From positions 1-33,477 of the forward strand of contig JAUNVH010000022.1 of the NCBI GenBank assembly GCA_030537765.1: a stretch of 33,477 nucleotides of DNA. The letters are read 5' to 3'. The notes beneath the pieces are model-generated. The model was not told the origin of the DNA, searched no databases, and worked only from the letters and a program-made list of their open reading frames with translations. Numbering within the stretch: position 1 is the first letter of the stretch; every line of letters starts with the position of its first letter. The DNA comes from Tissierellia bacterium (lineage in GTDB: Bacteria; Bacillota; Clostridia; Tissierellales; Peptoniphilaceae). Position numbers and translations under genes: made by a program. Below, one piece after another: positions 31,447 to 33,477 of the stretch.

Positions 31447-32457
31447 TTATTTAAGTTTTTTTACAGTCTGTCTTTCTACTATGCGCGAAGGCAAAAATAT
31501 TTTTGCATCGTCTTTTGGCTCTTTGTTAATTTCTTTCAAGAGTCTTCTAATTGCAACTGCGCCATAATCATAAAACGGTTCTTTTACAGTTGTAAGTTTT
31601 GGTCTAAAGACTGCGCTCATCTGATTGTCGCCAAAGCCCACGACTGAAATATCTTCAGGCACGTCAAATCCATCATCTAATAATAGATTTATAAGCCTAA
31701 TTGCACAGTCGTCATTGTAGACAAATAGGGCCGTAATTTCTTTTGCTCTAATTCTTTCTTCAATCTGTGTAACTAAATCTAAATAGGCCTCTTCACTCAA
31801 ATCGGAAAGCGTGAGTATATTACTCGATAATTTATTTTGTTCCATAACTTTTTTATAGCCTTCTATTTTATAATTTTCTAAATTGTCTTTCTCGCCTCGA
31901 AGATATGTCACATAAGCAATTTTTTCATGCCCCATTCTGAGTAGATAATTAGTCATATCCATTGATGATTCTCTATTGTTTACAGAAACTGTTGGAATAT
32001 CTTTTACAGTATAGTATCTATTGAGATAGACATATGGAATTTTTAATCCCTTTAATGTTTCAAGCAATACTTCATTATAAATTTCAGAAATTACAATTAT
32101 GCCCTCAACTTGCTTTTGTTGCAAGAGTTTTACGTATTTTATCTCCGATTCTTTGCTGCCATATGAGCTGACGAGCAAGATATCATAATTATACATTCTA
32201 CCTATCTCTTCTATGCCCCTAAGAGATTGCGAAATTGAAGACTGACCTATATCATTTACGATTACGCCAATCAAATTACTCTTTTTAGTAACTAAGCTCC
32301 TGGCAACTTCGTTCGGTTCATATTCTAATGCCTTAACTGCCTCGAGCACTCTTCTTCTAGCATCAGGGCTTACTGGTTTTGAATCATTTATTACTCTCGA
32401 TACTGTCGATATTGATACTCCTGCCATTTTTGCTACATCTTTAATTGTGGCTGCCAT
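31447..32457 (-). CDS. LacI-family transcriptional regulator
   Basis: DNA-binding regulator with an effector domain of periplasmic sugar-binding type. The N-terminal HTH is ATIKDVAKMAGVSISTVSRV (3-22), followed by the hinge helix NEVARSL. The core contains IGVIVNDIGQSSISQ and, later, DDCAIRLINLLLDDGFDVPEDISVVGFGDN. Length 336, normal. GGGAGG lies just before the ATG, 20 nt after the kinase gene, so it is probably second in a two-gene unit. The effector is unknown. A CcpA-like role is possible, but nothing in sequence proves it. Confidence 0.92.
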   Translation of the reverse strand: MAATIKDVAKMAGVSISTVSRVINDSKPVSPDARRRVLEAVKALEYEPNEVARSLVTKKSNLIGVIVNDIGQSSISQSLRGIEEIGRMYNYDILLVSSYGSKESEIKYVKLLQQKQVEGIIVISEIYNEVLLETLKGLKIPYVYLNRYYTVKDIPTVSVNNRESSMDMTNYLLRMGHEKIAYVTYLRGEKDNLENYKIEGYKKVMEQNKLSSNILTLSDLSEEAYLDLVTQIEERIRAKEITALFVYNDDCAIRLINLLLDDGFDVPEDISVVGFGDNQMSAVFRPKLTTVKEPFYDYGAVAIRRLLKEINKEPKDDAKIFLPSRIVERQTVKKLK

Positions 32458-32477
32458 TTTCTCCCTCCCATAATTTA

Positions 32478-33383
32478 TTATTGAGCTTTAAACAGCTCTA
32501 CTGCTTTATTTAAAGCCTTGAATTTAGCTGGAGTTTCAGTTCCCTTTTCTCCGTCTAAATCTATAAGTTTTACATTTTTTGTCGCTATTTCAAATTCATC
32601 TGAATGAAAATAGATTACATTGTCCATATTTATATGATTGCCGCTCAAGACATTTAATAAGATATTTGCAAGTTCGTTCATCTCGCAATCTTTTATCAAA
32701 AGCACATCTAATTTGCCATCAGACATATGAGCATTTGGAACCAAGTTTTTAAAACCACCCACAGATGCCGAATTGCTTATAATGAGAAGCATAGCCTTTC
32801 CAGTATAATTTACTTCTTTAGATTTTAAATCTATTTCCATTGCAATATTTCTATCGCCAAAGAAATGGTCAGTAAATTCTCTTATGCCTTCTGCATAATA
32901 GCTAAGGCGCCCGAAGTTTTTCTTGGCTTCATCTGGCACATTTATTGCAACTTCTGTGAGCATTCCCGCAGCTGCCACATTTGCAAAGACTCTATCATTG
33001 CAAAGCCCAAGATCTATTTTTTGAGTTTTTCCTCTGAGAATCATATTTGCAAATTCTTTCATATCTTTTGGCATCTTTAAATATGTTGCCAAATCATTTA
33101 CTGTGCCTGCTGGATATATGGCGATCGGCTTTGTCTTGCCAGAATTATAGACGCCTTGCACAATTTCATTGACTGTGCCATCTCCGCCAAAAACTGCAAG
33201 TTCGTCTATCGATTCATCTTTCATGGCCTCTTCGACTTTGGCTATTGTGCTCTCTCTGTCTTTTGTATAATATTTTATTATTTCGTAATCATTTATGCCC
33301 AAGGTGTAATCCAAAATTCCCATTCTATCTTGTAAATTCTGTTTGCCCGAACTGGGATTTATGATAAATTGTATTCTTTTCAT
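32478..33383 (-). CDS. YegS/BmrU-type lipid (diacylglycerol) kinase
   Basis: ATP-dependent lipid kinase of the diacylglycerol-kinase catalytic family, probably recycling diacylglycerol released by wall-polymer synthesis. FIINPSSGKQNL begins the nucleotide-binding fold, AVFGGDGTVNEIVQG is the GGDGT signature and IYPAGTVNDLATYL the next conserved block. LVPNAHMSDGKLDVLLI lies in the C-terminal beta domain with the conserved DGxLD. ATG at 33383 is used because GGAGAG precedes it; an ATG four codons upstream has no ribosome site. The product is 301 residues. It has its own promoter and leads the LacI-family gene. Confidence 0.9.
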   Translation of the reverse strand: MKRIQFIINPSSGKQNLQDRMGILDYTLGINDYEIIKYYTKDRESTIAKVEEAMKDESIDELAVFGGDGTVNEIVQGVYNSGKTKPIAIYPAGTVNDLATYLKMPKDMKEFANMILRGKTQKIDLGLCNDRVFANVAAAGMLTEVAINVPDEAKKNFGRLSYYAEGIREFTDHFFGDRNIAMEIDLKSKEVNYTGKAMLLIISNSASVGGFKNLVPNAHMSDGKLDVLLIKDCEMNELANILLNVLSGNHINMDNVIYFHSDEFEIATKNVKLIDLDGEKGTETPAKFKALNKAVELFKAQ

Positions 33384-33419
33384 TGCTCTCTCCATTGATT
33401 TATTAATATAGTCTGTTAA

Positions 33420-33448
33420 ATTATATCAGCTTTTGTGAAAACATACAA
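33420..33448 (-). promoter_or_regulatory. Promoter of the lipid kinase-LacI unit
   Basis: On the minus strand: -35 TTGTAT (33443-33448), 17-nt spacer, -10 TATAAT (33420-33425). A 6-bp inverted repeat overlaps the -35. Confidence 0.55.
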
Positions 33449-33456
33449 TCGTTTTC
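33437..33456. promoter_or_regulatory. Possible operator overlapping the lipid kinase promoter
   Basis: GAAAAC (33437-33442) and GTTTTC (33451-33456) are exact inverted arms around 8 bp and span the -35. The spacing and position would suit a dimeric repressor, perhaps the LacI-family protein of this unit (inference). Confidence 0.3.
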
Positions 33457-33477
33457 TGAAAATTATGGGAAAATATT

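Overview
The window is AT-rich with short intergenic gaps, strong AGGAGG-type ribosome sites, SLH-domain surface proteins, lipoproteins and a class-A flavodiiron protein. This fits a low-GC, Gram-positive-type anaerobe. A clostridial or Tissierellia-like Firmicute is the best guess; genus is inference only. All 34 supported protein genes lie on the minus strand, so the window is described from high to low coordinate when following transcription. No tRNA, rRNA, CRISPR array, insertion sequence or prophage gene was seen.

Layout in transcription order. 33383-31447: a lipid/diacylglycerol kinase-like protein and a LacI-family regulator, closed by a terminator. 31274-24035: LCP cell-wall ligase, dnaE, pfkA and pyk, a replication and glycolysis cluster. 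23989-22185: a YraQ/ArsP-type permease translationally coupled to a DUF1980 (TIGR03943) partner. 22124-15838: HAD phosphatase, MtnA-like sugar-phosphate isomerase, GH25 muramidase, TtcA-like tRNA thiolase, exonuclease III, D-2-hydroxyacid dehydrogenase and flavodiiron protein, ended by a strong terminator. 15735-12606: a small lipoprotein, then an SLH-domain exported protein coupled to a PepSY-like lipoprotein. 12515-7821: a MEP isoprenoid operon (ispE, a homoserine-dehydrogenase/SAF-type oxidoreductase, ispD, ispF) followed by a hypothetical gene, yjbQ and a nitroreductase. 7640-6498: class II fructose-bisphosphate aldolase. 6342-2459: nqrBCDEF without nqrA. 2366-1125: radical SAM protein and a YcxB-like membrane protein. 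830-1: the 5' part of a major SLH/S-layer-type protein, cut by the window edge.

Main points of interest. (1) The oxidoreductase between ispE and ispD is very probably the alternative DXP reductoisomerase (DRL, DXR-II) known from Brucella, so four MEP steps would lie in one operon. (2) The Na+-pumping NADH dehydrogenase locus lacks nqrA, and its NqrB lacks the usual N-terminal extension, suggesting a changed or absent quinone site. (3) The aldolase-nqrB gap holds nested complementary segments that can be drawn as a closed pseudoknot around a terminator hairpin. (4) The SLH gene has two candidate promoters, each predicted to start a transcript with a stem-loop at its 5' end. (5) A hairpin after ispF buries the Shine-Dalgarno sequence of the next gene. 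Several terminators overlap the next promoter or the previous coding end, so this genome packs its control signals tightly.
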